Assembly (NCBI GenBank): GCA_003864495.1
Contig: ML133395.1
Location: 340,307-404,306, forward strand
Origin: Nemopilema nomurai
Taxonomy: Eukaryota > Cnidaria > Scyphozoa > Rhizostomeae > Rhizostomatidae
Direction: 5' to 3'
DNA length: 64,000 nucleotides
Below are positions 1 to 11,517 of the stretch, piece after piece. Position 1 is the first letter of the stretch. Each line of letters begins with the position of its first letter. Position numbers and translations under genes: made by a program. The notes under the pieces were generated by a model, which saw nothing but the letters and a program-made list of their open reading frames with translations, was not told where the DNA came from and searched no databases.

Positions 1-595
1 CTATGAGTACTAATAAACAGCTTTGCTGACACACAAGTCTCAGATGGTCATTTTAGCAATATCATTCTCTACTACTGCCTCCTCATTTGTATGTAAAATT
101 GGTTGCCATTGCTATTTTCTGAAATTTGTTGATTTTTTGGATGATTGTTATTTAACATATTTATATTACCTGGACTGATAAATTTCATTCAGCATTTTCA
201 TTTTATCAAATTTATTTATGGACTAAGCATTTTGTTCATTGAATAAGATTCTGTCATTTGTTCTAAAATCAAAGAAAAACACTTAATATTTTCTTTTAAA
301 CAACCAGTCAAATTTACTGAGAGCAAAAAGTCAAAAGGTTCACTTTCTGAAAAAATCAAAAGAAGGATGCTGATATGAGTTTCAAAAATGCAGTATATTT
401 TATGAGGAGGCAAGAAACGTTTTTATAACAAAAACATTGTAGCTTTGACTTGTGTATATTGCTTTAGATGAATATACAGCTTCCAGTTTTTGGCAATGTG
501 TGGGCCAATGACTCTGAGCTTTAAGTATGTGGGAAAACAACAGTCTGTGACAGAAATTTTAAAATACAGTCCTTCATAATAGGGTGAATAGAATT
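1..595. other. Non-coding, downstream of the canopy-like gene
   Basis: AT-rich sequence with no supported coding exon. It should contain the 3' UTR of the minus-strand gene that stops at 596. TTTATT hexamers (AATAAA on the minus strand) occur near 210-216, so a poly(A) site there is possible but not proven. Confidence 0.5.
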
Positions 596-1931
596 CTATA
601 ATTCTGTCTTCTTATTTGCAAAGGAAAATAAGCTTCTGATGCGTTTGTATATGTGAGAAAAGGTAGCTTTAACAGTGTCAAATAACCCTAGGTTTGTTGT
701 TTGATGTGTTGTTTCCTCTCGGCTGCCATGTTGTTCACCCTTTTCACTGGGAGGGATGTTCATTTGGTCTTGCATTTTTGCTATATCTTCTTTTGAATAC
801 ATGTCCATACCAGGCATTCCTGGCATTGATCTAAAAATGGCATTGATTAAAAGCAACATGACAGAAAGTAAATTTATCATACACTCTATTCTTTTTAAAA
901 TGTAAACCTGTTTGACATATAAGAGAAAATGTTTGTAGAATTTTCTTAATGCTTTCCTAAAAATTTATTTTTTTAATTAAGGTTGAATTTAGTGAACCTT
1001 TTTGTAGTCACATTCTCTCTAGAAGATCAAAGACATTAATAGCTTTTAGTCAATCTTTAATAAGAATAAGAACTTAAGAATAGAAAATGTTGAATAAACT
1101 TTGCAAAACTAAGAACTAGTTCATATGTGGATGGCATCCGAAGGCATGAATATCATAAATGCACGAATAGAACTAAGTTCTCACTTCATTTCTTTCATGA
1201 TGTCATATGCTTTCTTTTCATCTTTTGTCATTGGTAAAAAGATTTCATCCTCTCTTATGCCAGGTTTAAACTTGGGTAGCTTCTTTGTGCAAACATCAGT
1301 CAACTCATAACAAACTTTGTTTATCAACTGAGAAAGTGACAACTGATCTTGCCACAGCAACTCTCCTAAATCTGTGTCAATGTCTCCAATGCTTTCTTCA
1401 CATGATTTTGCAACTGTTTTGCATTCCTGTTTACATCTACTTGGTGATGCGTTTTCAATCAGCCTTAAGCCATCTGAATGTTCTTCTATATCGTATTTCA
1501 ATATCCACTCTCCTTGTTTTTTATCTGGGTTGCAGGAAGCTTCCACAATACTGAGAATCTCATCCTCATCTACCTTAAAAGTAAAAATAGCCCTCTTTCA
1601 GGAGAGGAATACAGCTCAAAGAATACCCACATTACCAAGCCAATAGCAGGGAAACTGAAAGAATATACCAATATAATTCACTTTTTAAAAAGCATACCTT
1701 TTTACCTTTGCTGGTTGCTTCACTTTGAGACTGAGCAACTGCCTGTCGAATATGCTTCAAAGCTCTTTGACAAACATTACATCGAACGAAAGGAAGATCC
1801 AAACTTGAAGCAAAATACTTTTGGGAGCCTTGAGGCAGTTTTCCTACGGCACAAGACAAGAAAAACAGAAAGAAAAGTGACGCCTGTGAAATGATGAGTA
1901 TAAGAGAAACCATCTTCTGCCTTCTTTTCAT
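596..1931 (-). CDS. Canopy/saposin-like (DUF3456-type) secretory-pathway protein
   Basis: Three exons on the minus strand: 1931-1698, 1573-1185 and 830-596, giving 285 aa. Splice sites are canonical: AAG|GTATGC, then TTAAG|GTA, GAAATGAA|GTGAGA, then TTTTAG|ATC. The start MKRRQKMVSLILII opens a hydrophobic signal peptide. A second Met seven residues in could also be used. The mature part has a Cys-x2-Cys pair (CNVC) followed by spaced cysteines in CKQECK, CEES, CYEL and CTKK, the disulphide pattern of saposin-like canopy proteins. A Met/Pro-rich stretch (SMPGMPGMDMYSKEDI) follows; I associate it with the broadly conserved eukaryotic members of this family, including plant ones. Family members are ER-resident and help mature surface receptors; the role here is inferred. 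No KDEL-type ER-retention signal is visible at the C-terminus (FANKKTEL). The gene is divergent from SF3A3. Confidence 0.82.
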
Positions 1932-2157
1932 TGTTTCTCGTACCCCCGCATCATCTAGTGTTTTCTAATTATTTGCCACCTCTTTAAACGGTCTCGTGTA
2001 CAGCCTTGCCGCCATGTGCAACTAAACGCGTATTGAACATCTTTCTTCTGTAACGAGGCTATTTAAAAATGCTTTCAATCTTTTGAGTGAGACGTTCTTG
2101 GAGAGTCCAAAGATATTTTGCTGCTTTTGGTACAAGAAATATTTGTTTTTGATCGAG
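1932..2157. promoter_or_regulatory. Shared intergenic promoter of a divergent gene pair
   Basis: Only 226 bp separate the start codon of the minus-strand canopy-like gene from that of SF3A3 on the plus strand, so both 5' UTRs and promoters must lie here or overlap. A GCCGCCATGTGC sequence near 2008-2019 resembles the YY1 core (CCGCCAT) often found in housekeeping promoters; that match is short and only suggestive. No TATA box is evident. Confidence 0.5.
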
Positions 2158-5100
2158 ATGGAAACTGTTGTTGAGCAACAACGTCGCTATCATGAAGAAA
2201 GGGAACGGATTCTCGATGCAATGACGCAAGAAACATTACTGAAGAAGCTGACGCTTAAAGAACAAATAAACTCTGATAATCGAAGCCGAGTTTTGCTTGA
2301 TAGATACTGCGACATATCAGAAAAACTTGGCAGTATTTATGAAGATAATGATGGACTTAGGAAGGAAGAAATCAGTTCCATTGCAGGTCCAAATGAATTC
2401 GCAGAATTTTATGGACGACTGAGATTGATCAAAGAGTACCATCGTAAATATCCTAATGAGATTGCTGAACCTATGCAGATGGAATTCCTAAAGTAAGAAT
2501 TTCTGCATTTATTTCTGCAATCAATTTTAAATCTTCTTTTAGTCTAACAATGTTGCAGCTTTGTATACAAACTTTTAATTCAGAATTCTCCCGTGAATTA
2601 CATTTCCAAAGGCAAAAGTAGTCCGGTTCTATGGCGAGTAATGGTTTTTGGGTCTAGTTAGCATCAAAAGTCTAGTGTATTCCGTTAGAATTACTCAAGC
2701 AAAATTGATCAATCAACTTCAAATGAAGCCTGCCTAGAATTGAGAGATACAACACACATATTAATATTGACTCTCACATGAACATTTTTACATTTAGCAT
2801 TGGATTTCAATAGAGTCCTCCCATATAAGTGTTTTTCAAGAATTAATTTGATGTTTTGAAGCTCAAAAATTTAGCTGAAAAAAGCTTTTTGAGTCTATGG
2901 AAAGCACTAACAGAGTTTTTCGTCTGGTTTGTTTGTTACAAATAAGATTAAATATTTTTAACATGGTGAACAGTTTTGTGACCTGTAGAAGTATGCAGTG
3001 TGGAAGTATTTGTGTGACTGAAGCTTAACTGTATGCTGGATGAAAAATCAGCAAAATTCTAGGTTTGGCCTATATTCAATGTCATCCAAGGGAGAGAGAA
3101 TTCTACTCCTGAAATAATTCATTTCCTACATTCCGATAATTTCTTACAATGAAGAGCTAGTGTGTTTTTTGCCAGCATTAAGGTATTTTAAAATTTTAGA
3201 TAATGAAAGGGTAAGCAAATAACCAAAAGCTGCTTATAGACACTGGCATTTCAAGGCTCAAGAAGATTGGAATATAAATTTGTAATGGTTTCTTTGTTGC
3301 CTCGAGTTCATTTTCTCAAGATATCACCTGAAGATAAAGTCATATTTATATCATGTTGATCAGGATATAATTTTTAATGTCTTTTACTATCTTTTTAATG
3401 ACAAACATGCATTCAAGTCAATTATAATTGCTAAAATAAATGTTTGGTCCTTCTACATTCTGAAGTTGCAGCACAAGATAATGATATTGAATGCTTAATG
3501 CTAAGATAAAAATTAAAACTAACAGCAAATGAGACAATTTTAGATAAAAAGCTTCATAAGGAAAAGCAAGATATTTTGTGTGACTGGTTATCTGTTTTGA
3601 TCAAATGGTGCCCTGTCACTTTTATCATTAAGTGACATTAAGTGATAATGACCGTGGCATACCTGCCATTAAGCTTGTATAATACTACCCATCCACACCA
3701 TCACCACTTCAACACATGGAACTGACATTTAAGAACATGATAATTTTCAGATGAGAAGGTACTGCATGCTACAAATTCAAGTAGAATAATACAAAAGACA
3801 AGTTGTATTATATAGCTTTGCCTTTTCTTCTTTTAAACTATTTACTTGTATCATGAAAAATGAAATTCTGCAAAATGGAAGTTTTGAGTAATTTTCAGGG
3901 GGTATAGACAACAACATGTATTGCACAGGAAAAAACATGACATCAATAGTATGAGATGTTAAAATTATGTCTTTCAATTTTAGGTTGAAAGAAATGCGAG
4001 AAAAGCCCACAGAAGAGCAAGATCTTCTGTCAGAGTTCACAGATGAAGAAGGTTGTGGCAAATATCTTGACCTCCATGAAGTTTACACTCTTTACCTCAA
4101 CCTGAAAGGCATAGAGTCTATTGATTACCTCACATTTCTTGCTATTTTTGACCGCCTGTTTGATATTCCAAAAGAGAAAAAGTCCCAAGATTACCGAAAG
4201 TATCTGGAAACCTTGCTTGACTATCTTTTTGATTACATATCAAGAGCAAAGCCAATGCTTAACATTGAGCAAGAGATGAAAGACGCTATAAATGATTTTG
4301 AAGAAAGCTGGGAAACAGGAGCCTTCCCTGGATGGCCTAAAGAAAGTAGCAGTGCTTTGGCTCATACAGGTGCACATTTGGACTTGTCTGCGTTTTCATC
4401 TGCAGAAGAGCTCATGTCTCTCGGTTTGGATCGTCTGAAATCTGCACTACAAGCTTTAGGATTGAAGTGTGGTGGAACATTAGAGGAACGAGCTCAAAGA
4501 CTCTTTTTGACAAAAGGAAAATCACTTGAGTCATTAGACCCATCATTATTTGCTAAGTCAAAAAGAAAGGGGAAGGCTACTGACTATGTCCAAAAGCAAA
4601 AGGAGATTGCAATGCTTGAAGCTCAGGTGGGATTTTTTCATTAGATTTCAGTATTGGAAAGTTGCCCAAATCGCAGTTCTGGGCTATATGATATGATAGA
4701 ACTAATGCTGTATTGAATGAACGAGAAAATGGTGACTTTCGGCTTAAGATGATTTTTAGGTTTGCAATCTCAGAGGACTGTCATCTATCTAATCAAAGTA
4801 GAATCACAGGAACCATTTTTAAAAAAGAATCACTTTGGGGTGCATAGAAAGTGACAGTGCTCCTATTTTTCTCAATTGTTCAATAAAGTTGGATGCTAAT
4901 GAAGAAATGAAGAGTATGATAAATTATCATCAATTTTTGGCCATGATATATATTTTCTTGCTATAATGAAATGTTGTTCGGCATATCAAAGAAATGACAG
5001 CTTCATGCTTTTAACATTTGTTGGAACTTTGTTGCAGAATTAAGAAATTGTTTTTAAATAGCTAGAAATAGCGGAACAGGTTTTTGCATAATAGTAGTTT

Positions 5101-6174
5101 TGTATGAAGTTTTGTACCACAAAGTATTTTGTGTAATACTTTTAAGCTAGATACCTTCCTCTAACTACAGACATATAAGCTGGTTGAAATACTTGGGGTG
5201 GAGCGACAAGCAACTCGTGAAAACGTGGAAAGGAAGCAGGCGCGCACATCTGATGAGCTGGAAGAAGACGAGGACGCAGAGGGGGCTGGGAACGATGAAT
5301 CCGATGACGAAGAGGAGCAAGTGCTCTACAATCCAAAGAACCTTCCCTTGGGTAAGTACAAATGTTGGTTTTTATGTCCTGGGATTGAAACTGACCTGAG
5401 CTCGATAGCCTGGGAAACAGATGCAAAACGTTTCAAATAATTTCTTTGGACATGGGGCGACACCAGTAAAACAGTGTTGCAAATCTGTCATTCTTGTTCT
5501 CTTGTCTTCAAACCTATTTGCCCATTGGTAGCATGATTGCATCAACGTAAAACAGGAACCAAAATCATCTTGTTTTCAGTTTAAGAAGCGCTTGAAAACC
5601 ATTCCTCTATTTGACTGTTGCTTCTTCTGTAAACTAAGGGCTCTGTTTGCTTACGAAACATCAATTGTTCGTAACACATAAAGCACGAATCGTTTGTTGC
5701 TGGTTTTGTTACTGGTGAATCTTTTTCCAGGCCATTCAATAAACAGGCACTTCCATTCACATCAGGTTTATCTTTGGTTACAGAAGACTGTTTTCTATAC
5801 GCAGTGATTGCATCCGCTTTTTAGGTTGGGATGGCAAGCCAATACCGTATTGGCTGTACAAGTTGCATGGCCTAAATATCTACTACAACTGCGAGATTTG
5901 TGGCAATTACAAGTACCGAGGTCCGAAAGCTTTTCAGCGGCATTTCGCAGAATGGCGTCATGCGCACGGGATGCGTTGCCTTGGAATACCAAATACTGCT
6001 CATTTTGCCAACGTCACTTTGATTGAGGATGCATTGGCGCTTTGGGACAAGCTGAAGGACTCGAAGGCCCGCGAACGATGGCAGCCCGATCAAGAGGAGG
6101 AGTTCGAAGATTCTTCTGGTAATGTGGTGAGCAAGAAAGTGTTTGACGATTTGCAAAGACAAGGACTCTTGTAG
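2158..6174 (+). CDS. SF3A3: Splicing factor 3A subunit 3 (SF3a60)
   Basis: Four exons: 2158-2492, 3984-4626, 5171-5351 and 5825-6174, with consistent phases, giving 502 aa (human is about 501). The start chosen is [15 protein letters not shown], which matches the family N-terminus; the ATG at 2083 is an upstream extension with no family support. A SAP-like segment lies at about residues 250-290 ([20 protein letters not shown]). An acidic linker follows (DEEEEQ), then [18 protein letters not shown]. The matrin-type C2H2 zinc finger uses C409, C412, H426 and H432 ([19 protein letters not shown]). The protein ends in LQRQGLL, as family members do. As part of the SF3a complex it helps the U2 snRNP bind the branch site. 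The large first intron (2493-3983) and introns 2 and 3 hold nothing I recognise. Confidence 0.97.
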
Positions 6175-8451
6175 TTTCTTCCAAGCATAGTATTAAAAAA
6201 CAGGCATGGGTATTTTTGAGCATGTTTTAGTATTACAGCTCTACTTTGTTACGTCATTATTCAGTCTGGTCAGCTAGTCGATTTCTTTAGTACGGTGCTA
6301 CCATATTATGATGTGTTGATCACCTGACACGTTAAGAAGGCAATTGTTTTTTGCGCGTCCAACCTACTTTGCCCATTTATAGTCCTCTTTCTTTGATTTG
6401 CAGAGAAACTGGCTTCTTGGAAGCATTTCAAATTAAAGGCAATACGATTCGTTTCACATTAATCAGTTTTGTCTATTAGATGCACGAGAAGGCTAACGAA
6501 GTTGCCAACAAATCTAAAGATTCCTTTGCAAAAGGTGGTACACAATGCTTTTTTCGCAGATTCACCCAACGTTTCCCAAACACTGACAATCCAGTGCGAG
6601 GGGGGGGGGGGGTCCTCTTGATGAAAGTTGAGCGGCAAATTATTATATAGGTAACTCTTGTTAAGAAGAAAATTTTTTTAAAGATAACTCTTTTTCTTTT
6701 AGCTCTCTTAATATGTCGTCAAATTTTTAGAAAGAGTTATAAGGGCCTTTATTTTAAAAATGTAAAAACAGAATTCAAAGTTTCCGTTGCCGATGCTATA
6801 AAGCAGAAGCTGGGACAATGTGGGTGTGGCCAGACAGCCCCTTATTTCTGACCTGTTACGACTTGGAAATAAGCTAATCCGAGACAATTAAATTTTGGAT
6901 GTATGTTTTTCTCATGGAGTTTTCATAAACATTTATGCAAGTTATCAGAAAAATCCATTAGGGTTACTGTGCCAATGGAGTTTTTTGATAGCTGATATGG
7001 AATATCCAAAAAGTCAGATATTATAACAGCAATTGCAATAACTGTATGCAAATAATTGCTTTGGACACCATTTATTTTTTAGATATAAGATTCGGCTAAG
7101 CCAACTCAATAAAATGCTTCATAAATCCATCTAATTTTACGGAAAAGCCAAAATAAGCAATAACTTTTGGAGCCGTTTTTAAAATGATTTGTCCCTCGGG
7201 GAGCATTTAGCGATCCACATGTTTATTATTCCTTTGAAAAGCACCTCTTAGAATCGAATGAAAGGCCAATCTTAATCAATGAGAGGGGGGATTCGCCTAG
7301 TTTTAATTTTCAAAAGGGCCATGGAATCAGCATAACATTTTCTTTATAATAGAACATACACTATAACTTCAACTAGCATTTTTTGAAGTTTCTCTCACGA
7401 ATGTTTTTCTCTCAGAGTATATTTTGAAATTTCACCGCAATTCTGCTGCTCTTTTACTGTCTTAGAAAAAACTGATTTACCACCAGACAATCTTTGAGCC
7501 TTTGTCACAGTAACTGAATCTTGTGAGATTGTTGAATCTTTGCTAATAACAGTTTGCGTCAATAGCTTGCTAATGGGCTAGTCTAAAAAGTTTTTTACGA
7601 AAATTATTTAAGTATGAACTTAGATATTTTATTCTAGATATTGTTAACCATTTAAATTTGGCTTGAATGAGTTATCTTTATAAAAAATAGCAAAAATTAC
7701 GAAGAAAACCTAGCAAAAATTAAGTAGGACTATTCACCGCCCTAGGTTGATTCCATCATTTTTTTAATCTCGAAATTTACGTATCTTTCTAAAAAATGAA
7801 ATTCAGAATTGAAGTCTTTATCTTAAACATAACTGAAAATTCATGTTGTTTGGACCGTTCGGTCGAGAGTAACTTTTTTCAATATTTAGATATTTCTTTA
7901 GATTTGATTTGACAATAAATTGCTGGTGCATTGCGAAATTCTATTAAGGCCCATTGAAATGTATAGGAAAGCTTTTGAAGATGGTTTTAACGTTAAACAC
8001 TTGAAAAGTTTCGGCACAGACTAATTTCAACATAGTTATCCTGTCGCTGTGTACGAAGAATGCCGTTACTCTGTTGATGCTTTATCGGCAGTTTCATCGC
8101 ATCCGCAACGCCCATTGAACACAGGGCGTTCCAAATGCTATTCTACGCATACGCATTATCAGTAGAAGCTGTTCTAGTTAACGTTTCTAGAAGCTTTTCC
8201 CCGTGCGTAGAATCACAAATTTCCAATCAAATACCATTTCCCTAATTGATTCCACACTACAATACCACATGTGTTTCGCCAATCAAAGCTTTTATTGCCA
8301 GAATATCCGCATCCTTTTTTACAAAGGGTTGATTGTTTTTGCGAAAAGCCGTGCCAACTTCCCTTCTGGAAATGATACAATATTTTTTTGCACCATTGAG
8401 TCAACGTCATTTCGTGGCCGCAAGCAATAGAAATCGGTACCGAAATTATAG
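6175..8451. other. SF3A3 3' UTR and intergenic DNA, no gene seen
   Basis: AT-rich non-coding sequence. A run of 12 G lies at about 6601-6612. No reading frame resembles a known family. The far right may include the 5' end of the retroelement that follows, but its boundary is not visible. Confidence 0.5.
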
Positions 8452-10478
8452 GAAAATGAGCATGCCTTTGAAGAGCGTCTCTATATGGAAACATTGGATT
8501 TTCTAAAGTCAGACAAGAAAATTGAAACTTATGGATTTCGTTCCAGAAAGTGTCCACCTACTATTGACCTGTTAAGCAATTTTGAAAATGATTTACTGAC
8601 GATGGTAAAGAATATCGAATTCAGAAGCGTAAATAGCCCTTTTCAAACCAAAATGAGAAATGACATCAACGAAATAAAAAACAGCCAGAAGATATTTGTA
8701 TCAGCTGACAAGTCAAGAAATGTATACAAACTCGAACCGGAGAATTATATGAAACTATTGAAAGAAAATGTCACCAAAGATTACAAGAAATCAGATGTAG
8801 TGAAAGTACATAAAATCAATCGCGATATCAAACAAAATGCACAAGATTTATCGATCGAAGAAAGAGTAGAATGTTTACAAAAGAAAGAAGCTTATATCAC
8901 CATCAAAGATCACAAATAAAACTTCCCCACCAAGGTATCATGCAGACTTATAAACCCAACCAAATCAGACATCGGCAAAATTAGCAAATCAATATTAGAT
9001 CAAATTAACAATGAGATTGTCACAGCAAGTAAAGTTCACCAATGAAAAAATACAAACTCAGTTATCCATTGGTTTAACAGCATTAATAATAAAGAAGTTC
9101 ATAACCTTTGACATAGAATCATTTTACCCATCAATATCTACTGAACTATTCAACAAAGCTATAGACTATGCCAAAAACCTAACAGATATTACAAACAAAG
9201 AAATTGACATTGTATCGAAAGCAAGAAAAACATTACTTTTCAACTCAGGAATCCCATCGGTAAAGAAGAAAGGCGACGAAGATTTTGATGTACCAATGGG
9301 TTGTTTTGACTGAGCAGAAATTTGTGAATTGGTTGGTACCTACATCTTAAACAAATTAAATACAGTAATGGGTAACGGAAATGTTCGACTATACAGAGAT
9401 GATGGGTTAGGTATTATAAGGAATTTATCAGTACCAAACATTGACCAGTAAAGGAAGAAAATCATCCAAATATTCAAAGAGTGTGGACTATCTATTACAA
9501 TTAAGACAAATCTCAAAACAGTAGACTTTTTAGATATACGTCTGGACCTTCAAAACAACACTATTCAACCATATCGAAAACCAAATAACAATCCTGTCTA
9601 CATCAACAAACAATCTAATCACCCGCCGACAGTATTAAAAGAACTACCTAAAGGCATCAACAAACGGATATCAGAATTATCATCAACCGAAGACATTTAT
9701 AGAAGAGAAATGGCCATATATGAAGAAGCTCTTAGGAAAAGTGGATTTAACGACAACTTGAAATACGTCCCCAAAGATACCGAGAAAGAGAAAAAGGAAG
9801 ATAAAAAGAAGCGCAAACGGAAAATTATTTTGTTTAATCCACCCTACTCGAGGAATGTTAAAACCAACGTGGGCAAAATCTTCTAAAAGCTTGTAAAGAA
9901 ACATTTCGCTGATGATGAAAAATTGGCTAAAATTTTTAACAAAAACACAATCAAAGTTAGTTACAGCTGTATGAAAAATATAGGCCCCATAATATCCTCA
10001 CACAACAAATCTGTTTTAAACACAAAATGCAAGGAAGAGCATGGATGTAACTGCAAAAACAAAGACGACTGCCCATTAGGAAATGAATGTTTAACACCCA
10101 ACCTCATATATGAAGCAGCAGTTAGCAACGAAAAAGATGATGAAACGAAAAAATATATTGGCCTTACCGAAGGTACATTCAAACTACGATATGCCAACCA
10201 TAATAAAGATTTTAAACACGAAAGATATAAAAAAGAGTACTGAACTTTCAAAATATATTTGGAAATTGAAGGAACAAGGAAAGATACCAACCATTAAATG
10301 GAGAATTGTCAAGAAAATAAAGAGCACAGCTAGAAGCAACTTTTGTAAATTATGCCTGACAGAAAAATTTTATATAATTCAATCTTTAGGGGACAATAAA
10401 ATACTTAATAATAGAACAGAATTTATAAGCCAATGTAGACACCAGAACAAACTTTTAATTAGCAATTTTCGATCTTAG
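8452..10478 (+). pseudogene. Decayed Penelope-like retroelement (RT + GIY-YIG)
   Basis: Read across frames, one long polyprotein is recognisable. It has an N-terminal helical part (METLDFLKSDKKIETYGF), KKEAYITIKDHK, the RT motif A (FDIESFYPSI near 9107) and the YRDD catalytic box at 9392-9403. After a basic linker come a Cys-rich motif (CNCKNKDDCPLGNEC) and a C-terminal GIY-YIG nuclease (KYIGLTEGTFKLRY...). RT followed by C-terminal GIY-YIG is the Penelope-like arrangement. It is dead: in-frame TAA at 8917, TGA at 9043, a frameshift near 9090-9105, TGA at 9311, further stops near 9448 and 9884, and a frameshift near 10230. Both element ends are undefined; sequence to about 10620 may be its 3' tail. 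Confidence 0.85.
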
Positions 10479-10661
10479 AATGTAGTTGTTACGATTGATT
10501 AACTTCGTGTTCGATTATTCGCTTTCACCGTTATATCTTGCTTGCCGTTAATTTGTGTTATTTTAGACACCTGATGATTGTTTACACATGAAACTCAGAG
10601 TTGTGTCACAATAGTCTATTTATTTTAGTCTAACTAATCGCTCCGATAAGTTGAGCACTCT

Positions 10662-10707
10662 AGACAGCAATATAATAATTAATATAATATATAAATATAT
10701 ATATACA
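10662..10707. repeat. AT-rich microsatellite
   Basis: A run of TA/ATA units (ATAATATAATATATAAATATATATATAC) just downstream of the retroelement. Simple-sequence tract, no coding potential. Confidence 0.8.
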
Positions 10708-11517
10708 ATGCCAATGGGTGCTGGGCAGTGGTGCATGTACCCCGCAACAGAAAGCTAATCATCAACAATGATTCAAATTAGCTCCTTCTCTTGTAGGATG
10801 AATTATCAAAATAAACAATGACTAATGCAGGTCCTTTTTGTTCAAATTATTAAACCTTAGGATTTCGAAATCGGGTTATTGGGAACTCCGCTACATGGTG
10901 CTAGGCATTTTACACAAAATTTTTATCACGTTGTAATAGTAATCATTAACCAATGTAGCTATTAAAACTATTAAAACAATTTCGACCCTCGGCCCACTAC
11001 ATTGTGTGTGCTCAATTCTTCGTACAGAAAAATGGATGATTCTTGTTCTTTGATTCATTTTTGTCATATGTGAAGATAAAAATTGCCCGGGTCAGATCAT
11101 TAGGCTCCTGTGAAAGCATGAAGACCTGAATTTTTATTTTATAAACTAATATAAACCTTGCTTTAACAACGCTGCAACAAAGGGCCCGCATAGCATAGGA
11201 CATCGGAACAAAATATTTCTATTGTTTCAAGCCCTTCACGTGACCAGGGTTGACTTTCGGTTGGAGTGCGATTCTGGGAAGTCCCTTTGGTTGCGGAACT
11301 GTCTGTCATGCTCATTTGCCGTTCATTTCCAGATTGGTTGTTGATACCCTTTGGAACTGTCTGTCATGCTCATTTGCCGTTGAGCTTCGCTGATCGAAGG
11401 AATACTCGTAATAACTAGACTGTATTATTCGTTTTGTGTTTATAAAGGTTGTGAAAGATTCATAGAGGCTGGTAGTGTGGATTCGTATTCAAAGCATCGA
11501 AGCCGATAGGTGAAGGG
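10708..11517. other. Intergenic DNA and likely mib promoter/5' UTR
   Basis: No coding exon. The right part lies directly upstream of the Mind bomb start codon and includes a 29-bp direct repeat, listed separately. Confidence 0.4.
11295..11381. repeat. 29-bp direct repeat upstream of mib
   Basis: The sequence beginning GGAACTGTCTGTCATGCTCA and ending TTTGCCGTT occurs at 11295-11323 and again at 11353-11381, 58 bp apart and identical as read. It sits about 140-220 bp upstream of the mib ATG, so it could be a duplicated promoter or 5' UTR element. Function unknown. Confidence 0.75.

Noticed and set aside
9043..9313. In-frame TGA codons of the retroelement as selenocysteine codons
   Set aside because: They stand where the motif context expects Trp or Gly, and other stops and frameshifts are present, so decay explains them.
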